From NCBI RefSeq assembly GCF_001182895.1, contig NZ_LFQR01000004.1:124001-188000 (forward strand): DNA of 64,000 bases, in the 5' to 3' direction. Positions within the stretch are counted from its first letter, which is position 1. The number at the start of each line of letters is the position of its first letter. Below the pieces are notes generated by a model. It was not told the DNA's origin. It worked only from the letters and a program-made list of their open reading frames with translations, and did no database searches. Shown here piece by piece: positions 1 through 11,647 of this stretch. Source of the DNA: Frateuria defendens (GTDB taxonomy: Bacteria > Pseudomonadota > Gammaproteobacteria > Xanthomonadales > Rhodanobacteraceae). The translations under genes were made by a program, and so were the position numbers.

Positions 1-1562
1 TCACCGGCACGCCGATGAACGTGGACGGCGGCGTCGCGCAGCGCTGCGCCGGACCGCATTTCCCGCTGGTGCTGGCCAACGTGTACAGCGCCCGCGACGG
101 CCAGCCGATCTTCCCGCCGTGGACGGTGATCACCAAGACCGTCGCGGCCTACACGCCCGACGGCAGCAAGCTCGAAGTGCCGCTGAAGATCGGCCTGATC
201 GGCTTCACCCCGCCGCCGATCCTGCAGTGGGACCGGCAGAACCTCGCCGGCAAGGTCACCGTGAGCGGCGTGGTGGAGGCGGCGAAACGCTACCTGCCGC
301 CGCTTCAGGCCCAGCACCCGGACCTGATCGTGGCCGTGCTGCACGGCGGCCTCGACACCCACCCCTACGACGGCGGCATGGAGAACGGCGGCTGGTACCT
401 CGCCGGCCTGCCCGGCATCGACGCGCTGCTGCTCGGCCACGCCCACACCGAATTCCCCGGCCCGCACTACGCCGGCCTGAAGGACGTGGACGCCACGCGC
501 GGCTTCGTGCGCGGCACGCCGGCGGTGATGGGCGGCTTCTTCGGCAAGGACCTCGGCGTGATCAAGCTGGCGCTGGAACGCCACGGCGGCCGCTGGACGG
601 TGGACAAGGCCGACACCCACAGCGAGGTGCGCCCGATCTGCCCGAAGAAGAACGACTGCGTACCGGCCGACCCCGCCATCGCGCCGCTGGTGGCCCCGGC
701 GCACCGGGCGGCGATGGCCTATGTCGACACGCCCATCGGCGAGAGCGCGCTGCGCCTGTCCAGCTACTTCGCCGACGAAGGCGACAGCAGCGCGCTGGCC
801 GCCGTCAACGCGGCGCAGGCCGACTACGTGCGGCGCGAGTTGCCCAAGTTCCACCCGGAGCTGGCCGGCATGCCGGTGCTCTCGGCCGCCGCCGCCTTCC
901 GCACCGGCTTCGGCGGCCCGGAGGACTACACCGACGTGCCGCCCGGCCCGCTCACCCTGCGCAACGCGGCCGACCTGTACTTCTATCCGAACACGCTGAG
1001 CGCGGTGAAGGTGGACGGCGCCGGGCTCCGCGCCTGGCTGGAGAAGGCCGCCGAGCGCTTCAACCGCCTCGACCCCGCGCAGGCCGGCGAGCAGCCGCTG
1101 ATCGGCAAGGACCTGCCCGGCTACAACTTCGACCAGTTGCAAGGCGCGGGCCTGGCCTACGTGATCGACCCCAGCCGGCCGGCCGGTGCGCGCATCACCG
1201 CGCTCACCTGGCAGGGCCGGCCGGTGCCGGCGGCGCAGACCTTCGTGGTCGCCACCAACAACTACCGCGCCAGCGGCGGCGGCAACTTCCCGGGCCTCGA
1301 CGGCCGCAACGTCGTGCTGGCCGCGCCCGACGGCGCGCGCGAGATCCTGGCCGCCTGGCTCAAGCGCCAGGGCCGCCTCGACGCCGCCGCCCTGCCCCCG
1401 CGCGCCTGGCGCTTCGCGCCGCTGAAGACCCGCGGCCCGGTGGTCTTCACCAGCGCCAGCGGCAAGCAGGCCATCGCCCGCGCGGCCGGCCTCGAAGGCA
1501 TCCGCCAGCTGCGTGACCACGGCGACGGCACCGCCACCTACGCGATCGACCTTTCGCGCTGA
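1..1562 (+). CDS. cpdB: CpdB-type 2',3'-cyclic-nucleotide 2'-phosphodiesterase/3'-nucleotidase (3' part)
   Basis: The 5' end lies outside the window; about 519 residues are visible, in the frame starting at base 3. The family hydrolyses 2',3'-cyclic nucleotides and 3'-nucleotides in the periplasm for nucleoside and phosphate salvage. The visible part has the end of the metallophosphatase domain, including a GHAHTEFPG metal-binding motif, and then the complete 5'-nucleotidase C-terminal domain, where the stretches YPNTLSAVKVDG and ATNNYRASGGGNFPG match the substrate-pocket segments typical of CpdB. The signal peptide and the first metal motifs (DxH, NHE) would be upstream and cannot be checked. 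Family assignment is firm; substrate preference is by family only. Confidence 0.88.
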   Translation, partial: TGTPMNVDGGVAQRCAGPHFPLVLANVYSARDGQPIFPPWTVITKTVAAYTPDGSKLEVPLKIGLIGFTPPPILQWDRQNLAGKVTVSGVVEAAKRYLPPLQAQHPDLIVAVLHGGLDTHPYDGGMENGGWYLAGLPGIDALLLGHAHTEFPGPHYAGLKDVDATRGFVRGTPAVMGGFFGKDLGVIKLALERHGGRWTVDKADTHSEVRPICPKKNDCVPADPAIAPLVAPAHRAAMAYVDTPIGESALRLSSYFADEGDSSALAAVNAAQADYVRRELPKFHPELAGMPVLSAAAAFRTGFGGPEDYTDVPPGPLTLRNAADLYFYPNTLSAVKVDGAGLRAWLEKAAERFNRLDPAQAGEQPLIGKDLPGYNFDQLQGAGLAYVIDPSRPAGARITALTWQGRPVPAAQTFVVATNNYRASGGGNFPGLDGRNVVLAAPDGAREILAAWLKRQGRLDAAALPPRAWRFAPLKTRGPVVFTSASGKQAIARAAGLEGIRQLRDHGDGTATYAIDLSR

Positions 1563-1841
1563 GCCTCGCCAGGGCCGGCCGGGGCATCCTCGGGCGGCCC
1601 CGAAAAAAATTTTCCGGCGGAGGTAGGGGGGTAGGCGGGGTCCCGCGTTTTACTGGTCAGGGAGATGCGTACCGCATCCGTTTTTACCGGGTCGATCCCT
1701 GCTCGACCCGGGCCCCGTGCCAGGACGTGCCGGACCAAAGCCTTCCGCAAGGATGCGGAAGCACCCACTTCCATGTCCGCGTTACATGCCGTTACGTTAT
1801 CGTGGCAGCATCTAGACCGGGCAGCACACGGCGGTAGTGCA
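1563..1841. other. Intergenic region with two perfect stem-loops before the sigma factor gene
   Basis: This 279-base stretch has no gene. It has an A/T tract (GAAAAAAATTTTCC at about 1602-1615) followed by a G-rich segment, then two perfect 8-bp hairpins: CGGGTCGA/TCGACCCG (1688-1695/1703-1710) and CTTCCGCA/TGCGGAAG (1742-1749/1754-1761, loop AGGA). They may form a structured leader of the sigma operon. No classical Fur box is visible. An in-frame ATG at 1665 could extend the sigma factor across the hairpins, but the extension is not sigma-like. Confidence 0.4.
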
Positions 1842-2411
1842 ATGGAATGGGGTACGGCCGAGCGCGACGACTCCGCGCTCCCATCGAGCAACCAGCGGGA
1901 ATTCGAAGCGTTCGTGCGCGGGCAACGCGAGACGCTGGTGGGCTTTCTGCGCCGGCGCTTGCCCTCGGAAGACGATGCCCAGGACATCGCGCAGGAAAGC
2001 CTGGTGCGCCTGATGCGCTACCGCGGCCAGCCGCCGGAAGCGTGGACGGCGCTGCTGTACCGCATCGCGCTCAATGCCATCAACGACCGCGCGCGCCGCG
2101 CCCTCACGCACCACGACGCGCGCCACGTCAGCCTCGACGACGGCATGGCCGAACTGATGTCGCCGGAGCCGACGCAGGAGCAGCGGCTGGCCACGCAACA
2201 GCAACTGGCCCTGCTGCAACGCGCCCTGCTGGCCTTGCCGACGCGCTGCCGCGAGGTGTACCTGCTGAACCGTATCGAAGGCCTGAGCTACACGGAAATC
2301 GCCCGCCACTGCGGCATCAGCGTAAAGGCGGTGGAAAAGCACATCGGCAAGGCGCTCGCACTGTTGCGGCGGAGCCTGGCCGCCACGGACACGGAGACGT
2401 CACGGCCATGA
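1842..2411 (+). CDS. ECF-family RNA polymerase sigma factor (FecI-like)
   Basis: A 189-residue sigma factor with sigma-70 region 2 at about residues 20-85 (FLRRRLPSEDDAQDIAQES, the core-binding and -10-recognition helices) and region 4 at about 128-180 (LPTRCREVYLLNRIEGLSY then TEIARHCGISVKAVEKHI, the -35 helix-turn-helix). Region 3 is absent, as in ECF factors. It should redirect RNA polymerase to the adjacent receptor gene when released by the FecR-like partner. The start at 1842 is chosen because earlier in-frame residues (from ATG 1665) do not resemble the family; the RBS is weak. The stop overlaps the next start (ATGA), so the two are translationally coupled. The inducing signal cannot be read from the sequence. 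Confidence 0.9.
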   Translation: MEWGTAERDDSALPSSNQREFEAFVRGQRETLVGFLRRRLPSEDDAQDIAQESLVRLMRYRGQPPEAWTALLYRIALNAINDRARRALTHHDARHVSLDDGMAELMSPEPTQEQRLATQQQLALLQRALLALPTRCREVYLLNRIEGLSYTEIARHCGISVKAVEKHIGKALALLRRSLAATDTETSRP

Positions 2412-3409
2412 ATGCCCCCTCGCTCGATACCTCACCCCGCCTTCCCGATAGCGCCGAAGCCTGGCTGGCGCGCCTGCATGCGCCCGATTGCAGCACGCAG
2501 GACCGCGCCGCCTTCGAACACTGGCACGCCGCCAGCCCCGAGCACGCGCGGGCCTACGCCGAGGTCGAGCGCCTGCATGCCAGTGCCGCCCTGCTGGCCG
2601 GCGATCCCCTGCTGCGCGCCGCGGCGCGCGCGGCCGCCCGCCGCGGCGCACGGCGGCGCCGGCTCGCCTGGCTGGTGCCCTCGGCGGCGGTCGCCGCCGG
2701 CGCGTTGCTGGCGCTCGGCCTGCTGCAGCGCCCGCGCGATCCCGCGCCGGTCGCGCAGCATTTCGCCAGCGGTACCGAGGTGCTCGAGGTCGCCCTCGGC
2801 GACGGCACGCAGCTCAAGCTCGACGCCGACGCCGCGCTGACGGTGCGCCTCGGCACGGACCGGCGCGAGGTGCAGTTGGAACGCGGCCGCGCCGAATTCC
2901 ACGTGGCCCACGACGCGCGGCGGCCGTTCGCGGTGCAGGCCGGCACCAGCCTGGTCCGCGACCTCGGCACCGTGTTCCAGGTCAGCCGCGCCAGCGACGG
3001 CGTCACCGTGGGCCTGCTCGAAGGCCAGGTAGCGGTCAGCGGCGGCCAGGGCGGGCAGGCCTGGAGCCGCCCGCTGCAACCGGCGCAGCAGCTGCACGTC
3101 GACCCGCACGGCAAGGCCGGCGCCGTGGCGCCGCTGGATCTGGCCGCCGCGCAAGGCTGGCCCGCGGGCGAGCTGGTGTTCCGCGAGCGCGCGCTGGGCG
3201 ACCTGGTCGAAGACATGAACCGCTATGCCTCGACCAAGCTGCGCCTGGGCGATGCGTCCCTGTCCACGATCCGCGTCAGCGGCAGCTTCCATGCCGGCGA
3301 CCAGGAGGCCCTGGCGCGCGCGCTGGAACACGGCTGGCAACTGCGCGCGGTGCGCACCGATCCGGCCATCATCCTGCTCTTGCCACCCCATACCGCAGGA
3401 CGGCGCTGA
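2408..3409 (+). CDS. FecR-like transmembrane anti-sigma factor
   Basis: 333 residues. The N-terminal cytoplasmic part (about 12-60, AEAWLARLHAPDCSTQDRAA) is the DUF4880/FecR N-domain that binds the sigma factor. A single membrane segment spans about 86-106 after the basic stretch RRGARRRR. The periplasmic FecR domain follows (about 120-235, with DGTQLKLDADAAL and RDLGTVFQV). The C-terminal 75 residues (GELVFRERALGDLVEDMNRY onward) form an STN/DUF4974-like module of the kind that contacts the receptor signalling domain. The start overlaps the sigma factor stop by four bases. The architecture is that of a regulator relaying receptor occupancy to FecI-type sigma factors. Confidence 0.87.
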   Translation: MNAPSLDTSPRLPDSAEAWLARLHAPDCSTQDRAAFEHWHAASPEHARAYAEVERLHASAALLAGDPLLRAAARAAARRGARRRRLAWLVPSAAVAAGALLALGLLQRPRDPAPVAQHFASGTEVLEVALGDGTQLKLDADAALTVRLGTDRREVQLERGRAEFHVAHDARRPFAVQAGTSLVRDLGTVFQVSRASDGVTVGLLEGQVAVSGGQGGQAWSRPLQPAQQLHVDPHGKAGAVAPLDLAAAQGWPAGELVFRERALGDLVEDMNRYASTKLRLGDASLSTIRVSGSFHAGDQEALARALEHGWQLRAVRTDPAIILLLPPHTAGRR

Positions 3410-3415
3410 CGACAC

Positions 3416-6269
<2,854 letters not shown>

Positions 6270-6271
<2 letters not shown>

Positions 6272-6432
6272 AGCCTGTCAACGTCTTGCCGTTGACGTGG
6301 CTTGGCGCCTCTCCCTGCTTGCAGGGGGAGGCGGGGAGGGGGTGAAGTCTGGCCTCGAGGCAAGGGTTTACTCTTCCCCAACCCTCCCCTGCACGCAGGG
6401 GAGGGTACAGGTGAGACTTTGAACAGGCTCTT
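6270..6432. repeat. Dispersed palindromic repeat, copy 1 (TTAGAGCCTG element)
   Basis: It begins with AGAGCCTGTCAACGTCTTGC directly on the receptor stop codon and ends with AGACTTTGAACAGGCTCTT, so the ends are imperfect inverted repeats. Read as reverse complement, it matches the 94-base element at 33713-33806 along both flanks (CTTGCCGTTGACG, GGCTTGG, CCCTCCCCTGC); copy 1 carries roughly 60-70 extra internal bases. Internal palindromes are CCTCTCCCTGCTTGCAGGG and CCCTCCCCTGCACGCAGGGG. It may end transcription of the receptor operon. It has no coding content. Confidence 0.75.
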
Positions 6433-6454
6433 GGAGCCTGGACTTCGCTCCGGG

Positions 6455-6484
6455 TTGACAAGCCCCGCCGCGCCTGCTTATCGT
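6455..6484 (+). promoter_or_regulatory. Predicted sigma-70 promoter of the threonine operon
   Basis: A perfect -35 hexamer TTGACA (6455-6460), an 18-base spacer, and TATCGT (6479-6484, 4 of 6 matches, preceded by TGCT). Transcription would start near 6491, about 74 bases ahead of the threonine leader peptide. This is inferred from the motifs only. Confidence 0.55.
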
Positions 6485-6564
6485 CGGCGTCTATGTCGCC
6501 GCATTCGCCAGCCCGCATGCCTTTCGCCCCGGTTCTCGCCGGGCGGCTGCCGTTGGCCGCCGAC

Positions 6565-6642
6565 ATGGCTCTCACCCTCGCGACCACCACCATTTCCATT
6601 ACCACCACGACTCCGTCGGGGTGGGTGTCGGTGCGCGACTAG
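6565..6642 (+). CDS. thrL: thr operon leader peptide
   Basis: A 25-codon ORF (ATG 6565, TAG 6640) that starts MALTLATTTISITTTTPSG and ends WVSVRD. Eight of the first 16 residues are threonine and two are isoleucine, packed in one block exactly as in the enterobacterial threonine leader. It sits between a good promoter and a terminator-like hairpin, 97 bases before the homoserine dehydrogenase gene. Ribosome stalling at the Thr/Ile codons when charged tRNAs are scarce would favour read-through. It is too short for normal gene calling. Assignment rests on composition and position, which are hard to get by chance. Confidence 0.85.
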   Translation: MALTLATTTISITTTTPSGWVSVRD

Positions 6643-6658
6643 GTTTCACGAACGCAAC

Positions 6659-6682
6659 GGCCCGCCCTCGACGAGGCGGGCC
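6659..6682 (+). terminator. Attenuator hairpin of the threonine operon
   Basis: GGCCCGCC (6659-6666) pairs perfectly with GGCGGGCC (6675-6682), loop CTCGACGA, starting 17 bases after the leader stop codon. There is no clear T-run after it, so it is a weak or atypical intrinsic terminator. Position after a Thr/Ile leader supports attenuation; the competing antiterminator pairing was not worked out. Confidence 0.6.
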
Positions 6683-6738
6683 GGCCTGCGACTCCCCGGT
6701 ACCGCCAGCGAGCAAGGGCCTCAACTCGGAGGCTCCAC

Positions 6739-7893
6739 ATGGACATCGCTGCATCGCCCCTCGCCGAACCGCCGCTGCGGCGCCGGCCCTCGCTGGCCGC
6801 CGCTCCCGCCGCGGCGCCGGTCCGCCGCCTCGCGGTGGGCCTGGTCGGCCCGGGCCGCGTCGGCGGCGCCCTGCTCGAGCAGCTGCGCCAGGCGCAGGAA
6901 CGGCTCGCCCGCGATGGCGGGCTGGAGCTGCTGCTCTGCGGCGTGGCCGCCAGCCGCCGCATGTGGCTGGACTGCGACGACCCCGAACTCAACGCCCGCC
7001 ACGACGGCGCCCAGACCTGGCGCCCCACCGACCTCGACGCCTTCGCCGCCCACGTGCGCGGCAGCGACGGCCGCCACGCCCTGCTGATCGACTGCAGCGC
7101 CAGCGACTCGGTGGCCGCGCACTACCCCCGCTGGCTCGCCGCCGGCGTGCACGTGGTGACGCCCAACAAGCTCGCCGCCAGCGGCCCGCTGGCGCGCTGG
7201 CAGGCGATCCGCGCCGCCCGCGCCGGCGGCGGCCGGCTACGCTACGAGGCCACGGTGTGCGCCGGGCTGCCGGTGGTGCAGACGCTGCGCGACCTGCTCG
7301 ACACCGGCGACGAGTTGCTCGGCATCGAGGGCATGTTCTCCGGCACCCTGGCCTGGCTGTGCAACCGCCACGACGGTGCCCAGCCCTTCTCCGCCCTGCT
7401 GCGCGAGGCGCATGCGCTGGGCTACACCGAGCCCGACCCGCGCGACGACCTTTCCGGCATCGACGTGGCGCGCAAGCTGGTGATCCTGGCCCGCGAGGCC
7501 GGCCTGCCGCTGTCGCTGGACGACGTGGACGTGGACAGCCTGGTGCCGCCCGCGCTCGCCGGCCTGCCGCTGGAAGCGTGCATGGCGCGCCTGGACGAGT
7601 TCGACGCGCCCATGGCCGCCCACCTCGCCGAGGCCCGCGCCCACGGCGGCGTGCTGCGCCACGTGGCGCGCCTGGACCGCGACGGCCGCGCCAGCGTGAA
7701 GCTGGCCGTGCTGCCGGCCAGCCACGCCTTCGCGCACACCCGCCTCACCGACAACGTGGTGCAGTTCACCACGCGCCGCTATTGTGACAACCCCCTCCTG
7801 GTGCAAGGGCCCGGCGCGGGCCCCGACGTCACCGCCGCCGGCGTGTTCGCCGATCTGCTGCGCATCGCCGAAGCGCTGGAACCCAACGCATGA
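6739..7893 (+). CDS. Homoserine dehydrogenase, ThrA-type but without aspartokinase domain
   Basis: 384 residues; reduces aspartate semialdehyde to homoserine with NAD(P)H. The Rossmann motif is [16 protein letters not shown] (GPGRVG at 37-42), the catalytic-domain motif VTPNKLA lies at 140-146 (Lys144), and [13 protein letters not shown] and [16 protein letters not shown] (231-246) are the family signature. The C-terminus ([19 protein letters not shown]) closely resembles the end of bifunctional ThrA, yet there is no kinase domain upstream and no ACT domain. The first 30 residues are Ala/Pro/Arg-rich and look like a linker. GGAGG at 6728-6732 gives ideal spacing to the ATG. First gene of an attenuated operon with thrB and thrC. 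Confidence 0.92.
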   Translation: MDIAASPLAEPPLRRRPSLAAAPAAAPVRRLAVGLVGPGRVGGALLEQLRQAQERLARDGGLELLLCGVAASRRMWLDCDDPELNARHDGAQTWRPTDLDAFAAHVRGSDGRHALLIDCSASDSVAAHYPRWLAAGVHVVTPNKLAASGPLARWQAIRAARAGGGRLRYEATVCAGLPVVQTLRDLLDTGDELLGIEGMFSGTLAWLCNRHDGAQPFSALLREAHALGYTEPDPRDDLSGIDVARKLVILAREAGLPLSLDDVDVDSLVPPALAGLPLEACMARLDEFDAPMAAHLAEARAHGGVLRHVARLDRDGRASVKLAVLPASHAFAHTRLTDNVVQFTTRRYCDNPLLVQGPGAGPDVTAAGVFADLLRIAEALEPNA

Positions 7894-8882
7894 ATGCCCA
7901 ATGGCTGGAACCCCTACGCATGACCCAACCGCACGCCGCCCAGCGCGCCCTGGCCTTCGCCCCTGCCGGCGTGGGCAACGTGGGCGTGGGCTTCGACATC
8001 CTCGGCCACGGCCTGGCCGGCGCCGGCGATCGCGCCGAGGTGCGCCGCATCGCCGAGCCGGTGGTGCGCATCGCCGGCATCCACGGCACCGTGGTCGACC
8101 TGCCCACCGACCCCACCCACAACACCGCCGGCGCCGCGCTGCTGGCGCTGCGCAAGGCGCTGGGCCTGAGCCACGGCTTCGAGCTGGTGCTGCACAAGGG
8201 CATCGCGCTCGGCTCCGGCATGGCCGGCTCGGCCGCCTCCTGCGTGGCCGCGCTGGTGGCCGCCAACGCACTGCTGCCCACGCCGCTCGCGCTGGAGGAT
8301 CTCTACAGCTTCGCCCTCGACGGCGAGGCGGTGGCCAGCGGCGGCCGCCACGGCGACAACATCGGGCCGATGCTGCTCGGCGGGCTGGTGCTTTCCACCG
8401 CCACGCGGCTGGTGCCGATTCCCGTGCCGGCGCACTGGCATTGCGCGCTGGTGCACCCGCACTGCGTGCTGGAGACGCGCCAGGCGCGCGCCGCGCTGGC
8501 CGGCCACTACCAGCTCGGGGAATTCGTGGCGCAGAGCGCCAACCTCGCGCTGGTGCTGGCCGGCTGCTACCGCGGCGAGGCCGCGCTGGTGCGCGAGGGC
8601 CTGAAGGACGTGCTGGTGGAACCGCGCCGCGCCCCGCTGGTGCCGCAGTTCGCCCAGGTGAAGCAGGCCGCGCTCGACCACGGCGCGCTCGGCGCCAGCA
8701 TCTCCGGCGCCGGCCCCAGCGTGTTCGGCTGGTTCGAGCATGCGGCCGAAGCCCGCGCCGCCGCCGAAGCGATGCGTGCCGCCTTCGCCGCGGGCGGGCT
8801 GGACAGCGACGTCTTCGTCTCCCCCATCGCCGGCCCCGCCGCGCACCTGCTCGAAGTGGACGGCCGCGAGGTGCGCGCATGA
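7890..8882 (+). CDS. thrB: Homoserine kinase
   Basis: 330 residues; phosphorylates homoserine to O-phosphohomoserine for ThrC. GHMP-kinase fold: N-terminal [15 protein letters not shown], the ATP-binding glycine loop [11 protein letters not shown] (107-117), and the C-terminal [12 protein letters not shown] motif. The start at 7890 overlaps the upstream stop (ATGA). A second ATG at 7920 gives 320 residues and is equally family-like. The two starts sit in a near-duplicated segment (CTGGAACCC..ACGCATGA at 7878 and 7906), so the upstream one may be a recent duplication. It overlaps thrC by four bases. Confidence 0.93.
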   Translation: MNAQWLEPLRMTQPHAAQRALAFAPAGVGNVGVGFDILGHGLAGAGDRAEVRRIAEPVVRIAGIHGTVVDLPTDPTHNTAGAALLALRKALGLSHGFELVLHKGIALGSGMAGSAASCVAALVAANALLPTPLALEDLYSFALDGEAVASGGRHGDNIGPMLLGGLVLSTATRLVPIPVPAHWHCALVHPHCVLETRQARAALAGHYQLGEFVAQSANLALVLAGCYRGEAALVREGLKDVLVEPRRAPLVPQFAQVKQAALDHGALGASISGAGPSVFGWFEHAAEARAAAEAMRAAFAAGGLDSDVFVSPIAGPAAHLLEVDGREVRA

Positions 8883-10210
8883 GCGCGGCCGTGCGTTACC
8901 TGAGCACCCGCGGCGGCGCGCCCGCGGCAGGCCTGTCGCAGGCGATCGCCGCCGGCCTCGCGCCCGACGGCGGTCTCTACGTGCCCGAGCAGCTGCCGCA
9001 GCACGATCCGGCCGCGTTCGCTCCCGCCGGCTCCCTCGCCGACACCGCCGCCACGCTGCTGGCGCCGTTCTTCGCCGGCGACCCGCTGGCCGCCGAGCTG
9101 CCGGCGATCTGCGCCGAGGCGTTGGACTTCCCGGTACCGCTGCGCCCGCTGACGCGCCCCGACGCGCAGGTGCTGGAGCTGTTCCACGGCCCCACCGCCG
9201 CCTTCAAGGACGTCGGCGCGCGCTTCCTCGCCGCCTGCATGCGCCGGCTGCCGCGCGCGGACGGCCGCCCGCTCACCATCCTGGTCGCCACCTCCGGCGA
9301 CACCGGCGCCGCGGTGGGCGCCGCCTTCCACCACCAGCCGGGCGTGGAGGTGGTGATCCTCTACCCCGACGGCCGCGTGTCGCCGCGCCAGGCGCACCAG
9401 CTCGGCAGCTTCGGCGACAACGTGCAGGCGCTGGCCGTGGCCGGCCGCTTCGACGACTGCCAGCGCATGGTGAAGGCCGCGCTCAACGACGCCGCGCTGC
9501 AGGCCGGGCGTCCGCTCAGCTCCGCCAACAGCATCAGCCTCGGCCGCCTGCTGCCGCAGATGAGCTACTACGCGCACGCCGCGCTCGGTTGGTGGCGCGA
9601 GCACGGCACGCCGCTCGACTTCATCGTGCCCACCGGCAACCTCGGCAACGCGCTGGCCGCCGTGTGGGTGCGCGCGATGGGCCTGCCGGTGGGCCGCGTG
9701 ATGCTCGCCTGCAACGCCAACGCCACCCTGCCGGAATTCTTCGCCGGCCAGGACTACGCCCCGCGCGAGGCGCTGGCCACCATCGCCAACGCCATGGACG
9801 TGGGCGCGCCGAGCAACTTCGAGCGCCTGCGCTGGACCTACCCCGACGCCACCGAACTGCGCCGGGTGCTGAGCGCCCGGAGCGTGGACGACGCCACCAT
9901 CCGCGCCACCGTGCTGCGCCACGCCGCCGACGAGGGTGAGCTGTTCTGCCCGCACACCGCCACCGCGCTCCACCTGCTCGACCAACTGCCGCCACGCACC
10001 GACGGCGGCGCCTGGGCGGTGGTCGCCACCGCCCACCCGGCCAAGTTCGAGACCGTGCTGGAACCACTGCTCGGCCGTCCGGTGCCGGTGCCGCCATCGC
10101 TGGCGGCGATGCTGGCCCGCCCCGCCCGGGCCGCGCCGCTGGCGGCCGAAGACGAGGCCTTGCGCACGTGGCTGCGCGCGCCGGCGGAGCGGCTCAGCCT
10201 CAGCGCCTGA
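8879..10210 (+). CDS. thrC: Threonine synthase
   Basis: 443 residues; PLP enzyme converting O-phosphohomoserine to threonine. N-terminal YLSTRGGAP is the typical threonine-synthase opening, the PLP lysine is Lys110 in [14 protein letters not shown], and the phosphate-binding loop is [10 protein letters not shown] (136-145). STGNLGN-type loop is present as [12 protein letters not shown]. Start overlaps thrB (ATGA). It is the last gene of the threonine operon and is convergent with the aldolase-like gene; the 65 bases between them show no clear terminator. Its product feeds IlvA in the superoperon downstream. Confidence 0.95.
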   Translation: MSAAVRYLSTRGGAPAAGLSQAIAAGLAPDGGLYVPEQLPQHDPAAFAPAGSLADTAATLLAPFFAGDPLAAELPAICAEALDFPVPLRPLTRPDAQVLELFHGPTAAFKDVGARFLAACMRRLPRADGRPLTILVATSGDTGAAVGAAFHHQPGVEVVILYPDGRVSPRQAHQLGSFGDNVQALAVAGRFDDCQRMVKAALNDAALQAGRPLSSANSISLGRLLPQMSYYAHAALGWWREHGTPLDFIVPTGNLGNALAAVWVRAMGLPVGRVMLACNANATLPEFFAGQDYAPREALATIANAMDVGAPSNFERLRWTYPDATELRRVLSARSVDDATIRATVLRHAADEGELFCPHTATALHLLDQLPPRTDGGAWAVVATAHPAKFETVLEPLLGRPVPVPPSLAAMLARPARAAPLAAEDEALRTWLRAPAERLSLSA

Positions 10211-10275
10211 GGCTCGGCGCGGCGGCACGCCCCGCTTCCTCGCCGGGCCTGATTGGCACCGCGTCCAGTCAACCT

Positions 10276-11457
10276 TCATGCACGACGCGCTGCGGCGCCC
10301 GTGCCCGCGAAGACCTCGGCAATGGCCGCGACCGGCCTGCGCAAGAGGGTCTCGTTGATGGTTATCTGCAATTCGCCGTGCTGGATCGGGCCGATCACGA
10401 TGCCGGCCTCCTTCAGCCGCGCCGCCAACCCCTGCTGGACGCGCCCGTCCAGTTTCAGGAAGGCGATGTTGGTGCCGTGCGGCACGCGGCGGACCTCGAT
10501 GCCGGGCACCTTGTCCAGCAGGTCAAGCAACGCCGTTCCCGCCTGCCGGGCCCTGGCGAACCGCGCCTCGAAACCGTCGAGGGAGGCCGACGCAATCAGC
10601 GCGGCCATCCAGCCATGGAAAATCGTGCCGCCCAGGATGTGCCGCAGGTCGCGCGCCTTGGCGGCGAACGAGGCGTCGCCAGCGAGGAGGGCGCCGAAAG
10701 GCGCGCCGAGATACTTGTAGAGCGACACGTAGACCGTGTCGAAGCAGGCGCCATAGCGGCGCAGGTCGAAGCCCGCGCCATCGCTCATCAGGAGGAGTCG
10801 CGCGCCGTCGAGGTGCATCCCGGCCCCGTTCTGCCTGGCGAGCGCCGAGATTTTCCTCACGGTATCGAGCGGCAGGGCCGCGCCATCGAGCCGCCGGACC
10901 GGGCTTTCCAGCGAAATCGCGCCGATCTCGACCGGATAGGCATCCTCGGTGGTCTGCTGGAACGCCTCGGCGACGGCCCGGTACAGATCGTCCGTCACGC
11001 CGCCCTCGAGCGGCACGGGGTTGATCCCGCTCAGGATGGAAACGGCATCGCTTTCATCCCGGTAGACATGGCTCTCCTGCTGCAATAGGAGATGCCTGCG
11101 CTCCCCGCACAGCAGGCGGATGGCGACCTGATTCGCCATCGTGCCGGTGGGAAAGAAGACCGCGGCCTGCTTGCCGACCCGCCCGGCGAACTGCGCCTCG
11201 AGCCTCTCGACGGCACCTTCGGCCAGATAGAAATCGCCGACATCGGTTTGTGCGGCCAGGAGCTTCCCGAGTTCGACCGGGTAATGGCCGATCCGGACGG
11301 GCACGTTGTCGCCGATCAGGGCGACCAGTCGATCGAAAGCCGCCGGGTCCGACGTGGGCGAGTCCGCCGCATGAGCCAGCCGCAAGGGAAAGCCGGCGGC
11401 GGACAGGGACAACGAGGCGAGAGGAATCGAACGGATGAACTCACGACGGCTCACCAT
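10276..11457 (-). CDS. PLP-dependent threonine aldolase-like lyase with Tat-type signal peptide
   Basis: 393 residues. Starts MVSRREFIRS followed by a hydrophobic run and AHAA, a twin-arginine signal (consensus SRRxF). The rest is the beta-eliminating lyase/threonine aldolase fold: FFPTGTMANQVAIR, HLDGAR (215-220) and the PLP lysine Lys248 in SLYKYLGAPFGALL. Family members split L-threonine or allo-threonine into glycine and acetaldehyde. ATG 11457 has GGAGG upstream; an ATG at 11472 would add five residues. Export of such an enzyme is unusual, because most threonine aldolases are cytosolic. Base composition looks somewhat less GC-rich than the flanks, which may reflect transfer. Substrate is not provable here. 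Confidence 0.8.
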   Translation of the reverse strand: MVSRREFIRSIPLASLSLSAAGFPLRLAHAADSPTSDPAAFDRLVALIGDNVPVRIGHYPVELGKLLAAQTDVGDFYLAEGAVERLEAQFAGRVGKQAAVFFPTGTMANQVAIRLLCGERRHLLLQQESHVYRDESDAVSILSGINPVPLEGGVTDDLYRAVAEAFQQTTEDAYPVEIGAISLESPVRRLDGAALPLDTVRKISALARQNGAGMHLDGARLLLMSDGAGFDLRRYGACFDTVYVSLYKYLGAPFGALLAGDASFAAKARDLRHILGGTIFHGWMAALIASASLDGFEARFARARQAGTALLDLLDKVPGIEVRRVPHGTNIAFLKLDGRVQQGLAARLKEAGIVIGPIQHGELQITINETLLRRPVAAIAEVFAGTGAAARRA

Positions 11458-11567
11458 GGCGCTCGCCTCCATTCTCCGACGGGAGAACGGATGCTAGAGG
11501 CCGCACCCGCAGCCCCGCAGTGCCAGGAGTCATGGGGCTACGTGACCGCCATGCCATTCTGCCCGAT

Positions 11568-11600
11568 GGCCGGGGACGCCGCATGCCCCGGTCCCCGGCC
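11568..11600 (-). terminator. Hairpin downstream of the isochorismatase-like gene
   Basis: GGCCGGGGAC (11568-11577) and GTCCCCGGCC (11591-11600) form a perfect 10-bp stem, 48 bases past the stop of the minus-strand hydrolase gene. No T-run follows on the minus strand, so it may act as a weak or Rho-assisted terminator. Confidence 0.45.
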
Positions 11601-11647
11601 TGGCCCCATCGCCGACGCCAGCCCGAAACCGGCGGACGGCCGGCCGT

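Noticed and set aside
1600-1660. Possible Fur box or iron-responsive site before the sigma factor
   Set aside because: No GATAATGATAATCATTATC-like match; only an A/T tract and a G-rich run.
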